Assembly: GCA_029554865.1 (NCBI GenBank)
Contig: JAKPUX010000056.1
Location: 1 to 64,000, forward strand
Direction of reading: 5' to 3'
Source: a bacterium
GTDB taxonomy: Bacteria > Zhuqueibacterota > Zhuqueibacteria > Residuimicrobiales > Residuimicrobiaceae
Length of the DNA: 64,000 bases
Made by a program: the position numbers and the translations under genes. The notes under the pieces were generated by a model that was given only the letters and a program-made list of their open reading frames with translations, was not told the origin of the DNA and did no database searches. Below, piece after piece: positions 42,141 through 57,656 of this stretch (positions are counted from its first letter, which is position 1; each line of letters begins with the position of its first letter).

Positions 42141-43571
42141 TTAGTAGGATTTGGCCACGAGCACGCGCTGGCCTGATCGGCCGCCGCAGACGATGCAGGC
42201 GCCCTCTTCCTTCTCTTCATCGATGGGCACCAGGCGGATGGTCGCCTTGTGCTCCTCCTGGAATCTGGCTTCGCAGTCCGGGGATCCGCACCAGTGGACC
42301 CAGAAAAAGCCGCCCGGTTTTTCGATCTGCTCCGCCAGTTCTGCATAGCGATCCACATGGAAGGTGTTGGCATCGCGGAAGGCCCTGGCGCGCACAAAGA
42401 GGTTGTGCTGCATCTCCTCGAGCAGGGCTTCGATGCGTGCGAGCAGGTTCTCCTGCGGCACGGCGATCTTTTCCCCGGTATCCCGGCGCACCAGGACCAC
42501 CTGATTGGCCTCCACATCCTTGGGCCCCATCTCGATCCGGAGCGGCACCCCCTTCTTTTCCCACTCGTTAAACTTGTAACCGGGCCGGTACTGGTCGCGA
42601 TCGTCGATCTTGAAGGAGATGCTCTCCTCCCAGCCGGAGGTCAGTGCGCGCGCTTTGGCGAGCATCATCTCGCGCTCGGAATCCTCCTTCCAGATCGGCA
42701 CCAGCACCGCCTTGATCGGCGCGAGCCGGGGCGGCAGCACCAGCCCCTTGTCGTCGCTGTGGGTCATGATCAGGGCGCCGATCAGACGCGTGGAGACTCC
42801 CCAGCTCGTCGCATAGACCAGCTCCAGCTTGCCCTGCTCATTCTGAAAGGTGACGTCGAAGGCGCGGGCGAAATTCTGGCCGAGATTGTGCGAGGTACCG
42901 GCCTGGAGGGCCTTGCGGTCCTGCATCATCGCCTCGATGCAGTAGGTGCGCAGGGCGCCGGCGAAACGCTGCGATTCGGTCTTGACCCCGTAAAAGACCG
43001 GCGCGGCCATATACTCCTCGGCGAAACGGCGATAGACATCGAGTATCTTCAGAGTCTCCTCCTCCGCCTCCTCAGCAGTGGCATGAGCAGTGTGGCCCTC
43101 CTGCCAGAGAAACTCGGTGGTGCGCAGAAAAAGACGGGTGCGCATCTCCCAGCGCACCACATTAGCCCACTGATTGATGAGAATAGGCAGATCGCGGTAG
43201 CTCTGAATCCAGTTCTTGTAGGCGGACCAGATGATGGTCTCCGAGGTGGGGCGCACCACCAGAGGCTCGTCCAGCTTTTTACCGCCGCCGTGGGTGACCA
43301 CTGCGCATTCGGGCGCAAACCCCTCAACGTGCTCTGCTTCCTTCTTCATAAAACTCTCGGGGATGAAAAGCGGGAAGTAGGCGTTGACGTGGCCGGTGGC
43401 CTTGAACATCTTGTCCAGGTGTCCCTGGATCATCTCCCAGATGGCATATCCCGTGGGCTTGATGACCATGCATCCCTTGACGGCGGCGTGCTCTGCCAGA
43501 TCGGCGGCGGCCACGACATCGAGATACCACTGTGAATAATCGGCTGCGCGCGTGGTGATTTCTTTAGCCAT
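42141..43571 (-). CDS. proS: Prolyl-tRNA synthetase (archaeal/eukaryotic type)
   Basis: A 476-residue class II synthetase that charges tRNA-Pro with proline. Class II motifs include [36 protein letters not shown] and [14 protein letters not shown]. It lacks the long editing insertion of the Escherichia coli type and ends with the zinc-bearing C-terminal domain (CGSPDC, CIVCGG) and a terminal Tyr, all signs of the short type-3 ProRS. The ATG of [16 protein letters not shown] is preceded by AGGATA; sequence upstream of it is not conserved-looking. Confidence 0.94.
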   Translation of the reverse strand: MAKEITTRAADYSQWYLDVVAAADLAEHAAVKGCMVIKPTGYAIWEMIQGHLDKMFKATGHVNAYFPLFIPESFMKKEAEHVEGFAPECAVVTHGGGKKLDEPLVVRPTSETIIWSAYKNWIQSYRDLPILINQWANVVRWEMRTRLFLRTTEFLWQEGHTAHATAEEAEEETLKILDVYRRFAEEYMAAPVFYGVKTESQRFAGALRTYCIEAMMQDRKALQAGTSHNLGQNFARAFDVTFQNEQGKLELVYATSWGVSTRLIGALIMTHSDDKGLVLPPRLAPIKAVLVPIWKEDSEREMMLAKARALTSGWEESISFKIDDRDQYRPGYKFNEWEKKGVPLRIEMGPKDVEANQVVLVRRDTGEKIAVPQENLLARIEALLEEMQHNLFVRARAFRDANTFHVDRYAELAEQIEKPGGFFWVHWCGSPDCEARFQEEHKATIRLVPIDEEKEEGACIVCGGRSGQRVLVAKSY

Positions 43572-43594
43572 AGTATCCTGTTCTTTTTTTTCCG

Positions 43595-44482
43595 TTAGTG
43601 GTTTGAGCCGGGCCGGGAGGTGCATCCGGCCGGCTCGGCAGCGAGCTGCTGCCTGACCTGAAAATAGCACGCCTCCGCACTCGCCATCCCCTCCAGGCAG
43701 AGCAGTTCGCGGCGGCGGCGCTCCTGGCCGTTGCTGCGGTCGATGACATCGACAAGGGCGCCCTGCGGACAGTGCAGGCACTTGTCCGGCTGCCTGGGCA
43801 GGGCGAGGGCACTCTGCCGGGCCACCAGGGCGCTGCTGTTGTGCCAGGTCTCCACCCCTGAACGCGACATCACCTCGATGGCGCGCAGGCGGGGAAAGAG
43901 CAGGCGGCCCTGATCGATGGTAAAGGCGGCGCGGGCATCCATCTCGTCCCCGGGCGCGAGGGCGAGGCGCTCCTGCTGCTGGGGGGAGATGGCAGCGTAG
44001 AAATAATCCTCAAAGGCATCCAGACCGATAAAGCCCTCCCGGGCAATGAGAAGATAGCCGTGGAGGTGCAGCCGGGCGCCGTGGACATCGATCTGCTTGT
44101 GAAAGCGCGGCTTGAGCGAGTCGATGCGGAAGGAGATCTCCCGCTCCCGCCCCTGGTTCTCCTCCACCCACTCGTCGAAGGCGGCCAGATCCTGCTGAAA
44201 GAGGGCGTACTCGGCGGGTGAGAGGGTGATACGCGGCTGATAATGGATCTTTTCGTCGCGATAGTGGGCGCAGCCGGGACAGAGTCTCCCCATGCGGTTG
44301 TAGCCGCGGCTGCAGCGCTTGCCCTTGTTGAGCAGGGCGCAGGACCAGCGGAACTCAAGGCAGCCCTGGGGGTAGCACTTTCTGGCACCCAGCACATGCC
44401 AGGCGGAAACCCGGTGGGCAAAGGCGGCATGACGGGCGTAATGGCAGGTGAAAACGTCGGTCCTTTTGTAGGGATTCTTCAT
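43595..44482 (-). CDS. Cys-rich protein of unknown function
   Basis: A 295-residue protein I do not recognise. The N-terminal third has nine cysteines, among them [24 protein letters not shown] and [12 protein letters not shown], a pattern suited to zinc or an iron-sulfur cluster. A beta-rich middle (about 100-200) resembles a small nucleic-acid-binding fold ([38 protein letters not shown]). A C-terminal pair CLHCPQG precedes a short helical tail. GAGGGCAGG lies before the ATG. It is placed just upstream of proS on the same strand. Confidence 0.75.
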   Translation of the reverse strand: MKNPYKRTDVFTCHYARHAAFAHRVSAWHVLGARKCYPQGCLEFRWSCALLNKGKRCSRGYNRMGRLCPGCAHYRDEKIHYQPRITLSPAEYALFQQDLAAFDEWVEENQGREREISFRIDSLKPRFHKQIDVHGARLHLHGYLLIAREGFIGLDAFEDYFYAAISPQQQERLALAPGDEMDARAAFTIDQGRLLFPRLRAIEVMSRSGVETWHNSSALVARQSALALPRQPDKCLHCPQGALVDVIDRSNGQERRRRELLCLEGMASAEACYFQVRQQLAAEPAGCTSRPGSNH

Positions 44483-44859
44483 GCCCTGCCCTCATAACTC
44501 CTTTAAATAATTTGAAATATAATTACTCTGGCCCTGAGAAGCAAGAAAATTCTTGTTCCCGTGTCTCGGGGGCACCCTGGCCAGTTTCATTGCTACCCCC
44601 AAAAATCTCGGTCCCACCCAGAGTCAATTAATTAAAAAATAGTTTTATGCTTGCCAGAAACACCTTGTAAAGAAGGTTGCCTCATTGCCCAGGGCGCAAG
44701 CCGTGAGTATGCTGAAAATCGAACGGAGGATTGTGGTATGCGGCGCCAGGAGGCAAGTGGGATCCAGATTTAGGGGGCACCCTGGCCAGTTTCTCCTTGC
44801 AATTGAGTTGAATTTTCATAAATTAAGAAAATTTAATCTTCCCGGAAAAGGACCGGATC
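44483..44859. other. Gene-free 377-base gap between divergent genes
   Basis: No credible coding frame is present. The stretch is more AT-rich than its surroundings and holds two copies of a 21-base repeat. A weak promoter-like pair TTGCAA, 16 bases, TAAATT (44797-44824) sits ahead of the symporter gene. No tRNA or riboswitch pattern was recognised. Confidence 0.6.
44568..44793 (+). repeat. Pair of 21-base direct repeats, 184 bases apart
   Basis: GGGGGCACCCTGGCCAGTTTC occurs at 44568-44588 and again, identically, at 44773-44793. The interval has no gene. Such a layout could be the remains of a mobile element or a regulatory repeat; nothing further supports either. Confidence 0.85.
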
Positions 44860-46440
44860 ATGAACTTTTCGCCCCTCGATTTCGCCATCATCTTCGCCTA
44901 TCTCGCCGGGGTCACAGCCCTGGGGGCATGGTTCGGCAAGAAGCAGAGCAGCACCACCGACTATTTTCTTGGCGGCCGCGACCTGCCCTGGCTGGCCATC
45001 TGCATTTCAGTGGTCGCCACGGAGACCAGTGTGCTGACCTTCATCAGCATCCCCGGTCTGGCCTATCTCACCAACCTCAACTTTCTCCAGATCGCGGCCG
45101 GCTATCTGCTCGGCCGCATCGTCATCTCTTTTGTGCTTCTGCCCCGCTACTATCGCGGAGAGATCCAGACCGCATACCACCTGCTCGGTAACCGCTTCGG
45201 CTCGCGCATGCGCAGCTTCTCCTCGATCGTCTTCCAGCTGACGCGCCTGCTCGCTGACGGGGTCCGCCTCTTCGCCGCCTCCATCCCGCTGCACGTGATC
45301 ACAGGCTGGGATTACAGTACCAGCATCATCGTCATCGCCATGGTCACCATCATCTACACCTTCATCGGCGGCATCCGCGCCGTAGTCTGGCTCGACGTGC
45401 TGCAATGGACGGTCTATATCACCGGCGCTCTCCTCGCCCTGGCGGTGATCCTCGACAAGCTGCCGCAGGGGTGGCAAAGCGTGGTTGCAGCGGCCGCACC
45501 CGGCAACAAATTCGACATCATCGAGCTCGGATTCGACCGCTCCCTTAAAGAGTTCTTCACCATCAACTATACCCTGGTCTCAGGCCTGCTTGGCGGGGCC
45601 TTTCTCTCCATGGCCTCGCATGGCACCGACCAGCTGATCGTCCAGCGGCTGCTCACCTGCCGGAACGCCCGTGCGAGTCAAAAGGCCCTCATCGGCAGCG
45701 GCTTCGTCGTCATCATCCAGTTTGCCCTCTTTCTTGTGCTCGGCCTCGCCCTTTACGCCTATTACCAGGGTGCGGTGATGCGCTCGGATGAGGTGCTGCC
45801 GCGTTTCATCGTCGAGGGGCTGCCGAACGGGGTGTCGGGGATCATCATCGCCGGCGTATTCGCCGCCGCCATGGGCAACCTGAGCGGCTCCCTCAACTCG
45901 CTGGCCTCCTCCACCATGCTCGACCTCTACAAACCGAGATGGGGGAAAGACAAAAGTCCAGGGCAGGACCTGATGACTTCGCGCCTCTTCACGGTGATGT
46001 GGGGCGTGATCTTTGTCTTCAGCGCCCTCATGTTCACCGACAACAAGAGCCCTGTCGTCGAACTGGGTCTCGCCATCGCCTCCTTCACCTACGGTGGGCT
46101 GCTCGGCACCTTCTTCCTCGGCATCACCAATGCCAGGGCCAGGGAGGATGAGGGGCTGCTGGCGATGTGGAGCGCGATCTTTTTCATGATCTGGATCATC
46201 GGACAAAGGGGGGCGGGATTGTGGGTGCCGGTGCTGCTCGCTTGTGCGGCCGGGGTGTGGCTCTTCCTGCGGCTGCAGAGCTGGACGGGGCGGCTCTTCG
46301 TGGTGCTCTGGAGCCTCTTCATGCTACTGCTCATCGCCACAGTCGGCTCACCCCATATCGCCTGGCCCTGGTATGTACTCATCGGCTGCACGATCGGCTA
46401 TGCCAACGGCACCCTGCTGAGCTTGCTGCACCGGGAATAG
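44860..46440 (+). CDS. Sodium:solute symporter (SSF family)
   Basis: A 526-residue inner-membrane transporter with about 13-14 helices, coupling sodium influx to uptake of a sugar, vitamin or other solute. Family features are FAIIFAYLAGVTALGAWFGK, STTDYFLGGRDLPWLAI, ETSVLTFISIPGLAY, SMASHGTDQLIVQRLLTC and the LSGSLNSLASSTMLDLYKP sodium-site segment. AAAAGGA precedes the ATG. It is a single-gene unit closed by a terminator. The substrate is not deducible. Confidence 0.9.
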   Translation: MNFSPLDFAIIFAYLAGVTALGAWFGKKQSSTTDYFLGGRDLPWLAICISVVATETSVLTFISIPGLAYLTNLNFLQIAAGYLLGRIVISFVLLPRYYRGEIQTAYHLLGNRFGSRMRSFSSIVFQLTRLLADGVRLFAASIPLHVITGWDYSTSIIVIAMVTIIYTFIGGIRAVVWLDVLQWTVYITGALLALAVILDKLPQGWQSVVAAAAPGNKFDIIELGFDRSLKEFFTINYTLVSGLLGGAFLSMASHGTDQLIVQRLLTCRNARASQKALIGSGFVVIIQFALFLVLGLALYAYYQGAVMRSDEVLPRFIVEGLPNGVSGIIIAGVFAAAMGNLSGSLNSLASSTMLDLYKPRWGKDKSPGQDLMTSRLFTVMWGVIFVFSALMFTDNKSPVVELGLAIASFTYGGLLGTFFLGITNARAREDEGLLAMWSAIFFMIWIIGQRGAGLWVPVLLACAAGVWLFLRLQSWTGRLFVVLWSLFMLLLIATVGSPHIAWPWYVLIGCTIGYANGTLLSLLHRE

Positions 46441-46473
46441 CTGCGGAATAATCAAGAGAAGCGGCCGGGGCAA

Positions 46474-46511
46474 AAAAAAGCCGTTGTTCCCTCACGGCAA
46501 CAACGGTTTTT
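46474..46511. terminator. Rho-independent terminator after the symporter gene
   Basis: Stem GCCGTTGTT with AACAACGGT, an irregular CCCTCACGGC top, A-rich left flank and T5 right flank. It mainly serves the symporter gene but is symmetric enough to stop - strand transcription from the PTS genes as well. Confidence 0.8.
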
Positions 46512-46695
46512 CCCCCCCTGGGGCTTTATGTCTCCCTCGGCGCTCTTTCTATTGCAATTTCCACGCCAAAATTGGCCGTAATATATATTTTATTGTTTTA
46601 ACAAGGGTTGCCGTGTTCCGCAGCCCGCCCATTACGCTCTGTTTGTGATTTTTTTGCAACACCGTACAGGCTTTTTGTGCAAAATATACACAAAT

Positions 46696-47184
46696 TCAGA
46701 TTGGCTCAAAACGAAGCGCCCGGGCGATATCGATCGGCGTCCGCGTCGGTACATCCCGCCCTTCCAGCTTGATGCCCTTGTCATGCAGGATGCGGAAATT
46801 GCTGACGTCCTCCTCATCGACGAAGATGAAGGGCGTGATCTGGTTCTTGCCGGCGCGAAAGTGCATGCCCCCGACGTTGACCTCGCTGATGGGCACTCCC
46901 GCCTCCACCAGCTGCACCAGCCGCTTTGGTGAATCGACCAGCAGCAGGATGCGCTCCCTCTCGAGGAGGCCGCTGCCCAACTCGGCGATCGTCTCCTGCA
47001 GGGTGAGCACGGAGGCGGCGATATCGCTGGTCACCGCCGACATGTAAATCGTCTTTTGCCAATCCGAATTGGCCACCTCATCACTGCACAACATGATCCG
47101 CTGCGGATCAAGCACATGGCGCCACCCCACCACCACCTGTCCGTGAATCAATCGGTCATCTATTCTCACTTGCACTAGTGGCAT
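46696..47184 (-). CDS. PTS system mannose-type IIB component
   Basis: A 162-residue phosphotransfer protein. VRIDDRLIHGQVVVGW near the N-terminus holds the phospho-accepting His 14 of the mannose-family IIB domain, and RILLLVDSPKRLVQLVEAG and VNVGGMHF follow as usual. AAGGAGAG precedes the ATG. The IIA gene lies 52 bases upstream. No IIC or IID permease gene follows: the next gene downstream is convergent. The protein may therefore act in regulation, or with a permease encoded elsewhere. Confidence 0.88.
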   Translation of the reverse strand: MPLVQVRIDDRLIHGQVVVGWRHVLDPQRIMLCSDEVANSDWQKTIYMSAVTSDIAASVLTLQETIAELGSGLLERERILLLVDSPKRLVQLVEAGVPISEVNVGGMHFRAGKNQITPFIFVDEEDVSNFRILHDKGIKLEGRDVPTRTPIDIARALRFEPI

Positions 47185-47236
47185 ATCGCTCTCTCTCCTT
47201 GCTTCCGCTTGCCGCAATATCCTTTGGGAGCTCTCT

Positions 47237-47638
47237 TCAACACCCCTTGTCCTGACTGAGCAGGCAGATGCCGCGGGCACCATCATGCTGCACCTCGGCG
47301 GCCAGGGCTTCCAGGGACAGGCTCTCCCGTTTGGTGATGAAGGAGAGCACCATGGGCAGGTTGACCCCGGAGAGGACCCTGACGTGTTTATAATCGCTGG
47401 CGATGGAGACGGCCACGTTCCAGCAGCTGCCGCCCCGCAGGCTCGCCATGATGAGGACGCCGTCCTGCCGTTCATCCGGACCCGAGACGAGAGCACTCAA
47501 CCGCGAAGCGATCTCCGTGATGGACATGTCGGTCACAGCGAGGGCGTGCAGTCCTTCATCGAATCCCATGATTCCACGCACAGCCTCGATCAGGGCCTCA
47601 CCGATTGGGCCGTGGGTGAGCAGGATGGCATGTTTCAT
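47237..47638 (-). CDS. PTS system mannose-type IIA component
   Basis: A 133-residue IIA domain. ILLTHGPIGEALIEA carries the phospho-accepting His 9, and VLIMASLRGGSCWNVA and LSGVNLPMVLSF match the dimer core of the family. GAGGAAAAAG precedes the ATG. It follows hprK by 49 bases and precedes the IIB gene, giving a phosphotransfer set without a visible transporter, as in the regulatory PTS of several Gram-negative groups. Confidence 0.9.
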   Translation of the reverse strand: MKHAILLTHGPIGEALIEAVRGIMGFDEGLHALAVTDMSITEIASRLSALVSGPDERQDGVLIMASLRGGSCWNVAVSIASDYKHVRVLSGVNLPMVLSFITKRESLSLEALAAEVQHDGARGICLLSQDKGC

Positions 47639-47687
47639 CTTTTTCCTCGGTATGGTGGAGGCCGCGGGCGAATCACCGGCGGCGGGG

Positions 47688-48647
47688 CTAACCGTTTTCC
47701 TGATCCTTCATCGCATTGATGAGGTTTTTGTTGAAATCCTCGGCCGAGTTCTCGCCGAGATCGCGCATTTTTTGATTGGTCGCAATCACCTCGGCGATGA
47801 CGGTGATATTCTTGCCGGGCAGGATCGGCAGCTCGACGAGCGGAACCTGCACGCCGAGGATCTCGCGGAATTTGCCGTCGATGCCGATCCGTTCATAATC
47901 GCGGTCTTCGGTGAATTTTTCGAGATGGACGACGACGGAGATCACCTTTTTGCCCCGGATGGCCCGGATACCGAACATGCTGCGGATGTTGATGATGCCC
48001 AATCCGCGGATTTCCATATAGTGTTTGATGCGGCCGGTCGGGGCCCCCTCGAGGCGATTCATGCCGAGGCGGGTGATCTGCACAACGTCGTCGGCGACCA
48101 GTTGATGGCCGCGCTCGATGAGATCGAGCGCCAGCTCGCTCTTGCCGACCGCGGGCTCTCCGGTGATGAGCATGCCGACGCCGTAGACATCAACCAGCGC
48201 CCCGTGGATGATGGTCTTTTCAGCGAAAACTGTCTCCAGGTACTCGCTGAGGTGGTGGGTCACCGTGGTGGTATCGAGCGGCGTCGAAAAAAGGGTGATA
48301 CCGTGCTTGTTGGCGACCTCGAGAAGCTCTCCGGGCGGGGTGTGGTTATTGGTGATGATCACACAGGGCAGCTCGAAGCCGAGCACGGTCTCGAGGGAGC
48401 GCCGCCGTTCATCCGGGGGCAGGGTGGTGAGGTAGCCGATTTCGGTATTGCCCATGATCTGGACGCGCCAGAAGGTGAAGACATCGACAAAGCCGCTCAT
48501 GGCCAGGCCGGGGCGGTGCAGCTCGCGTTCCCGGATCTTGCGGGAGAAGCTGGCCGTATTGTTGAGGATGCTGAGCGCTACCCGCTGCTGGCTCTTCTGG
48601 TAGAGCTCCTCGACCGTGATAAAGGGTTTTTCGATCTGTTCTGTCAT
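47688..48647 (-). CDS. hprK: HPr kinase/phosphorylase
   Basis: A 319-residue bifunctional enzyme that phosphorylates and dephosphorylates a serine of HPr, tuning carbon regulation. The N-terminal domain runs to about residue 130. The catalytic domain has the P-loop GEPAVGKSELALDLIERGH, LVADDVVQI and the family signature MEIRGLGIINIRSMFGIRAI. The ribosome-binding site is weak. It sits in the order hpf, hprK, IIA, IIB. HPr and enzyme I genes are not in this window. Confidence 0.94.
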   Translation of the reverse strand: MTEQIEKPFITVEELYQKSQQRVALSILNNTASFSRKIRERELHRPGLAMSGFVDVFTFWRVQIMGNTEIGYLTTLPPDERRRSLETVLGFELPCVIITNNHTPPGELLEVANKHGITLFSTPLDTTTVTHHLSEYLETVFAEKTIIHGALVDVYGVGMLITGEPAVGKSELALDLIERGHQLVADDVVQITRLGMNRLEGAPTGRIKHYMEIRGLGIINIRSMFGIRAIRGKKVISVVVHLEKFTEDRDYERIGIDGKFREILGVQVPLVELPILPGKNITVIAEVIATNQKMRDLGENSAEDFNKNLINAMKDQENG

Positions 48648-48706
48648 GGGGTGGGGGTCTCAAGGAAAGGAAGGCCGGGGCCCCCGAACGGGCCCCGGCC
48701 GTTCGC

Positions 48707-49036
48707 TCAGGATTCAATATTTTCCACGTTCTCTGCGATCCGGTCGTTGGTGAATTCGCGCAGCTTGTCCTTGTGCTTCGCGAGCTGCCGCTCCATCTTT
48801 TCCATCGCCAGATCGATCGATTTGTACATATCCTCACTCTCTTCGACGACGGTCAGCCGGGTGCCATAGACCTTGGCCACCAGCTCCGCCTTCTGAACCT
48901 GCTTAATATAATCCAAAATAATCTCTATGTCAAGGATCCCGTCGCTGAATTTTTTCAGCTTTTCCGCCTGCAAATGAGCGTGCTCCTTGAGCCGTTCAGA
49001 GGGTTTGAAGTGACGGGCCGTGAATGTAATACGCAT
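48707..49036 (-). CDS. hpf: Ribosome hibernation-promoting factor (short HPF)
   Basis: A 109-residue ribosome-associated protein that blocks the decoding and tRNA sites in non-growing cells. It matches the short HPF/RaiA type: MRITFTARHFKPSERLKEHA, the acidic/basic alternation in VEESEDMYKSIDLAMEKMER and a short Glu-rich tail, without the dimerisation domain of long HPF. A very strong AAAGGAGG lies 7 bases before the ATG; a longer frame upstream is not supported. Confidence 0.92.
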   Translation of the reverse strand: MRITFTARHFKPSERLKEHAHLQAEKLKKFSDGILDIEIILDYIKQVQKAELVAKVYGTRLTVVEESEDMYKSIDLAMEKMERQLAKHKDKLREFTNDRIAENVENIES

Positions 49037-49154
49037 GGTAGACCTCCTTTCAAATAGTGCAGTGGACAGGGACGCCTGATAGGTGAGCTGGATATTCTTT
49101 TGCACCTCCTTCTGACTGCGTGCGCGCCGGAGAAGAACTCCAAATCGCGCCGTT

Positions 49155-50087
49155 CTACTCCTCCTCCGCGCGCGGATGGGCCTGCCGGTAGACGCGGCGA
49201 AGATGCTCCGCGGAAAGATGGGTATAAATCTGGGTGGTTGAAAGGCTGGCATGCCCGAGCAGCTCCTTCACCGAGAGGATGTCCGCACCCTCGTCCAGGA
49301 GATGAGTGGCGAAGGTGTGGCGGAGGGCATGCGGATGGGCCTTGCGCTTGTCAGCGATGCGCAGCATATAGCCGCGGATGAGACACGCCAGCTGCTGCCG
49401 GGTATAGGATTTGCCCTCGTCGGTGAGCAGAAGAAAATCGGCTGAATTCGGATCGAGAGCGGCGACGGGCTCGCGCAGCCGGAGATACTCTTGCAGGGTT
49501 TGCGTCATGTGGCGTCCCAGGGGCAGCAGACGCGTCTTGTCGCGTTTGCCATGCACGCGCAGCGTGCCTTCCCAGAGCTGCAGGTCGCCGGTTTTAAGCC
49601 CTGCCGCCTCACTGATTCTGACGCCGGTTGCATAAAAGAGCTGCAGGATCGCGCGGTCGCGCAGCCCGGCAAATCCCTTGTCCTCCGGCAGACGCAGGAG
49701 CTGCTGAACCTCCTCGCGGGTGAGGAAATCGGGCAGCCGTTTGGGCAGCCGGGGGGAATGGATGGCGAGGAGGGGGTTGACGGTCAGTGCCGACTCCCGC
49801 ACCAGAAAACGGGCGAAGGAGCGCAGGGTGGCCTGCTTGCGCGCGATCGAGCGGGGCGCATAGCCCTGTCTTAAAAGATGGGAGAGGAAGCCTCGCACCG
49901 AGGAGCGGCTCAGATCCTCAACAGACGGGATCTCACGGCGAAAACGTTCGGCCAGATAGGCCTCCAGCTGGCCGAGATCCCGCAAATAGCCTTGACGAGT
50001 ATGGAGGGAACAATTTCGTTCGACTTCCAGGGAGAGAGCAAAGCGTTGGATCCAGAAATGAAGGGTATCAGGTGATGAGATCGCCAT
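49155..50087 (-). CDS. xerC: Tyrosine recombinase XerC/XerD
   Basis: A 310-residue site-specific recombinase that resolves chromosome dimers. The N-terminal SAM-like domain spans about 1-100. The catalytic residues are Arg in YATGVRISEAAGL, Lys in HGKRDKTRLLPLG, His and Arg in HPHALRHTFATHLL, His in LLGHASLSTTQ and Tyr in IYTHLS. The ATG of MAISSPDTLHFW is used because sequence before it, though open to a GTG 33 codons upstream, looks non-conserved. Choosing XerC over XerD is tentative. Neighbours (smg, hpf) are housekeeping, so an integron or phage role is unlikely. Confidence 0.88.
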   Translation of the reverse strand: MAISSPDTLHFWIQRFALSLEVERNCSLHTRQGYLRDLGQLEAYLAERFRREIPSVEDLSRSSVRGFLSHLLRQGYAPRSIARKQATLRSFARFLVRESALTVNPLLAIHSPRLPKRLPDFLTREEVQQLLRLPEDKGFAGLRDRAILQLFYATGVRISEAAGLKTGDLQLWEGTLRVHGKRDKTRLLPLGRHMTQTLQEYLRLREPVAALDPNSADFLLLTDEGKSYTRQQLACLIRGYMLRIADKRKAHPHALRHTFATHLLDEGADILSVKELLGHASLSTTQIYTHLSAEHLRRVYRQAHPRAEEE

Positions 50088-50200
50088 GTAGAGCCCAGAT
50101 TTACCCGTCTGCTCTTCAGCGCGGGAGCCCTCTCCCGCCGCCGCGAGGCCACCAAGGCGCCACCTTTCCTGACCGGCTGCGGTCACATCAATTCCGCTGC

Positions 50201-50668
50201 TCAGTTGGGGAGGTGGTTGGCCGTGTATTGGAAATAACCCTCGGATGCACTGTTCTCGAAATCGAGAACCACGATTGCGATCAAATCCTGCATATCCTCG
50301 ATGTCAAGGGAAGGCAATTTGATATTCACTGCGCGCTCAATGATCGTCTCCATGTCATCATCATTGAGCAGCTCCATCTCGCGCAGATGAAAAAGATAGC
50401 TGTAGGCCTCCGGCGATATCGACTGACGCTCCGTCTCATTCAGCTGCCGCCAGACCGGCCGCGGCACCCCGTCATTCTGCTTCTTGATGAGACGGTCAAT
50501 GGTTTCACCGTGATGGACCAGCCAGGCCATCGCGCTGGAGATCTCGTCCTCGGAAAAACCGCGCTCGAGCAAAACATCCATTATAAACTGCAAATCAATA
50601 TTTTCAATTGAATTATCCCTGATCTCCTTCATGGCATATGCGATAATCTCAAGCAGTCTTTTATTCAT
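50201..50668 (-). CDS. smg: DUF494/Smg-family protein
   Basis: A 155-residue, all-helical protein of the Smg (DUF494) family. Recognisable parts are the N-terminal LLEIIAYAMKEI, a winged-helix-like segment GFSEDEISSAMAWLVHHGE, ISPEAYSYLFHLREMELLND and MQDLIAIVVLDFEN. The function is not established; the gene is often found near dprA, topA or xerC. The start was set to the ATG with GGAG 8 bases upstream. A promoter-like TTGCTT, 16 bases, TATATT lies upstream. Confidence 0.8.
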   Translation of the reverse strand: MNKRLLEIIAYAMKEIRDNSIENIDLQFIMDVLLERGFSEDEISSAMAWLVHHGETIDRLIKKQNDGVPRPVWRQLNETERQSISPEAYSYLFHLREMELLNDDDMETIIERAVNIKLPSLDIEDMQDLIAIVVLDFENSASEGYFQYTANHLPN

Positions 50669-50718
50669 CCAGTTCTCCATTCCACCGATCGGGGTTAACC
50701 GGAACGGTCTCCCAATTC

Positions 50719-50746
50719 AATATAAGAAATATATTTGCAAAAGCAA
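50719..50746 (-). promoter_or_regulatory. Possible promoter of smg-xerC
   Basis: On the - strand TTGCTT is followed after 16 bases by TATATT in an AT-rich island between secA and smg. It would start transcription about 45 bases upstream of the smg ATG. Confidence 0.45.
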
Positions 50747-50802
50747 GCGCTTTCGGAGCCCGCCCCCGCATTTCTGCCGCACGATCCCCGCTGGGGCTCC
50801 GC

Positions 50803-56991
<6,189 letters not shown>

Positions 56992-57116
56992 GTGCAGCAT
57001 TCCTCTGTTCGGAAAATTCAAGCCGGGTGAACGGCGGCAGGTGCTAAAAAAAAGGCGCCGCCCGGAGTGCGAGCGGCAACCGAATGGGCTGAATATTAAA
57101 ACGTCCGAAGGGGCGT

Positions 57117-57656
57117 TTATGTTTCCTGTTTTTCTCCGCTGCTGGCGTTTTGAAGGCCGCGTCCGCTCTTGACGAGCTGACCGCTCTTCTTGAGATCGAG
57201 CAGCACCGCGTCGAGGATGCCGTTGACGAAGCGTCCACTCTGGTCGGTGCTGTAAAGTTTGGACATCTCGATCGCCTCGTCGATGGAGACCTTGGGCGGT
57301 ATGTCAAAAAAATAGAGAAATTCGCAGATCGCCATGCGCAGGATAATGCGGTCGATGATGGCGATGCGGTCGAAATCCCAGTTGGTGACATGACGGCGGA
57401 TATGGCCGTCGAGTTCATCATGATGTTCGGCCGCCCTGGTCACCATATCGCGGGCGAAATCGCGGATGATGCTCTCCTCCTCGTGGAAGCTGAGGACGTC
57501 GCGCAGCACCTTGGCCGGGGAATCGCCGGAGAGCTCAAGGGCATAGAGCCCCTGCAGGGCAATTTCACGGCCGCGACGGCGGGAGCCCGGCGCCGAGGCG
57601 TTATAGACGTCCTCGTCCTCGAGGTTGTGGTTATCTGACGTAGTGGTTCCAGCCAT
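57117..57656 (-). CDS. nusB: Transcription antitermination factor NusB
   Basis: A 179-residue all-helical protein that binds boxA RNA with NusE in rRNA transcription. Family features are [39 protein letters not shown] and the strongly conserved [20 protein letters not shown] followed by [10 protein letters not shown]. An acidic N-terminal extension of about 25 residues and a short C-terminal tail exceed the usual 140-160 residues. The ATG used follows GGGAAG and lies inside the end of ilvE by 26 bases; another ATG seven codons upstream is possible. Confidence 0.92.
   Translation of the reverse strand: MAGTTTSDNHNLEDEDVYNASAPGSRRRGREIALQGLYALELSGDSPAKVLRDVLSFHEEESIIRDFARDMVTRAAEHHDELDGHIRRHVTNWDFDRIAIIDRIILRMAICEFLYFFDIPPKVSIDEAIEMSKLYSTDQSGRFVNGILDAVLLDLKKSGQLVKSGRGLQNASSGEKQET

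Noticed and set aside
42141-43781. Longer N-terminus for prolyl-tRNA synthetase
   Set aside because: The extra 70 codons overlap the upstream Cys-rich gene in another frame and lack any synthetase similarity; the inner ATG has a ribosome-binding site.
49155-50087. Tyrosine recombinase as integron or phage integrase
   Set aside because: The sequence has ordinary XerC/XerD motifs, housekeeping neighbours and no attachment sites or phage genes nearby.
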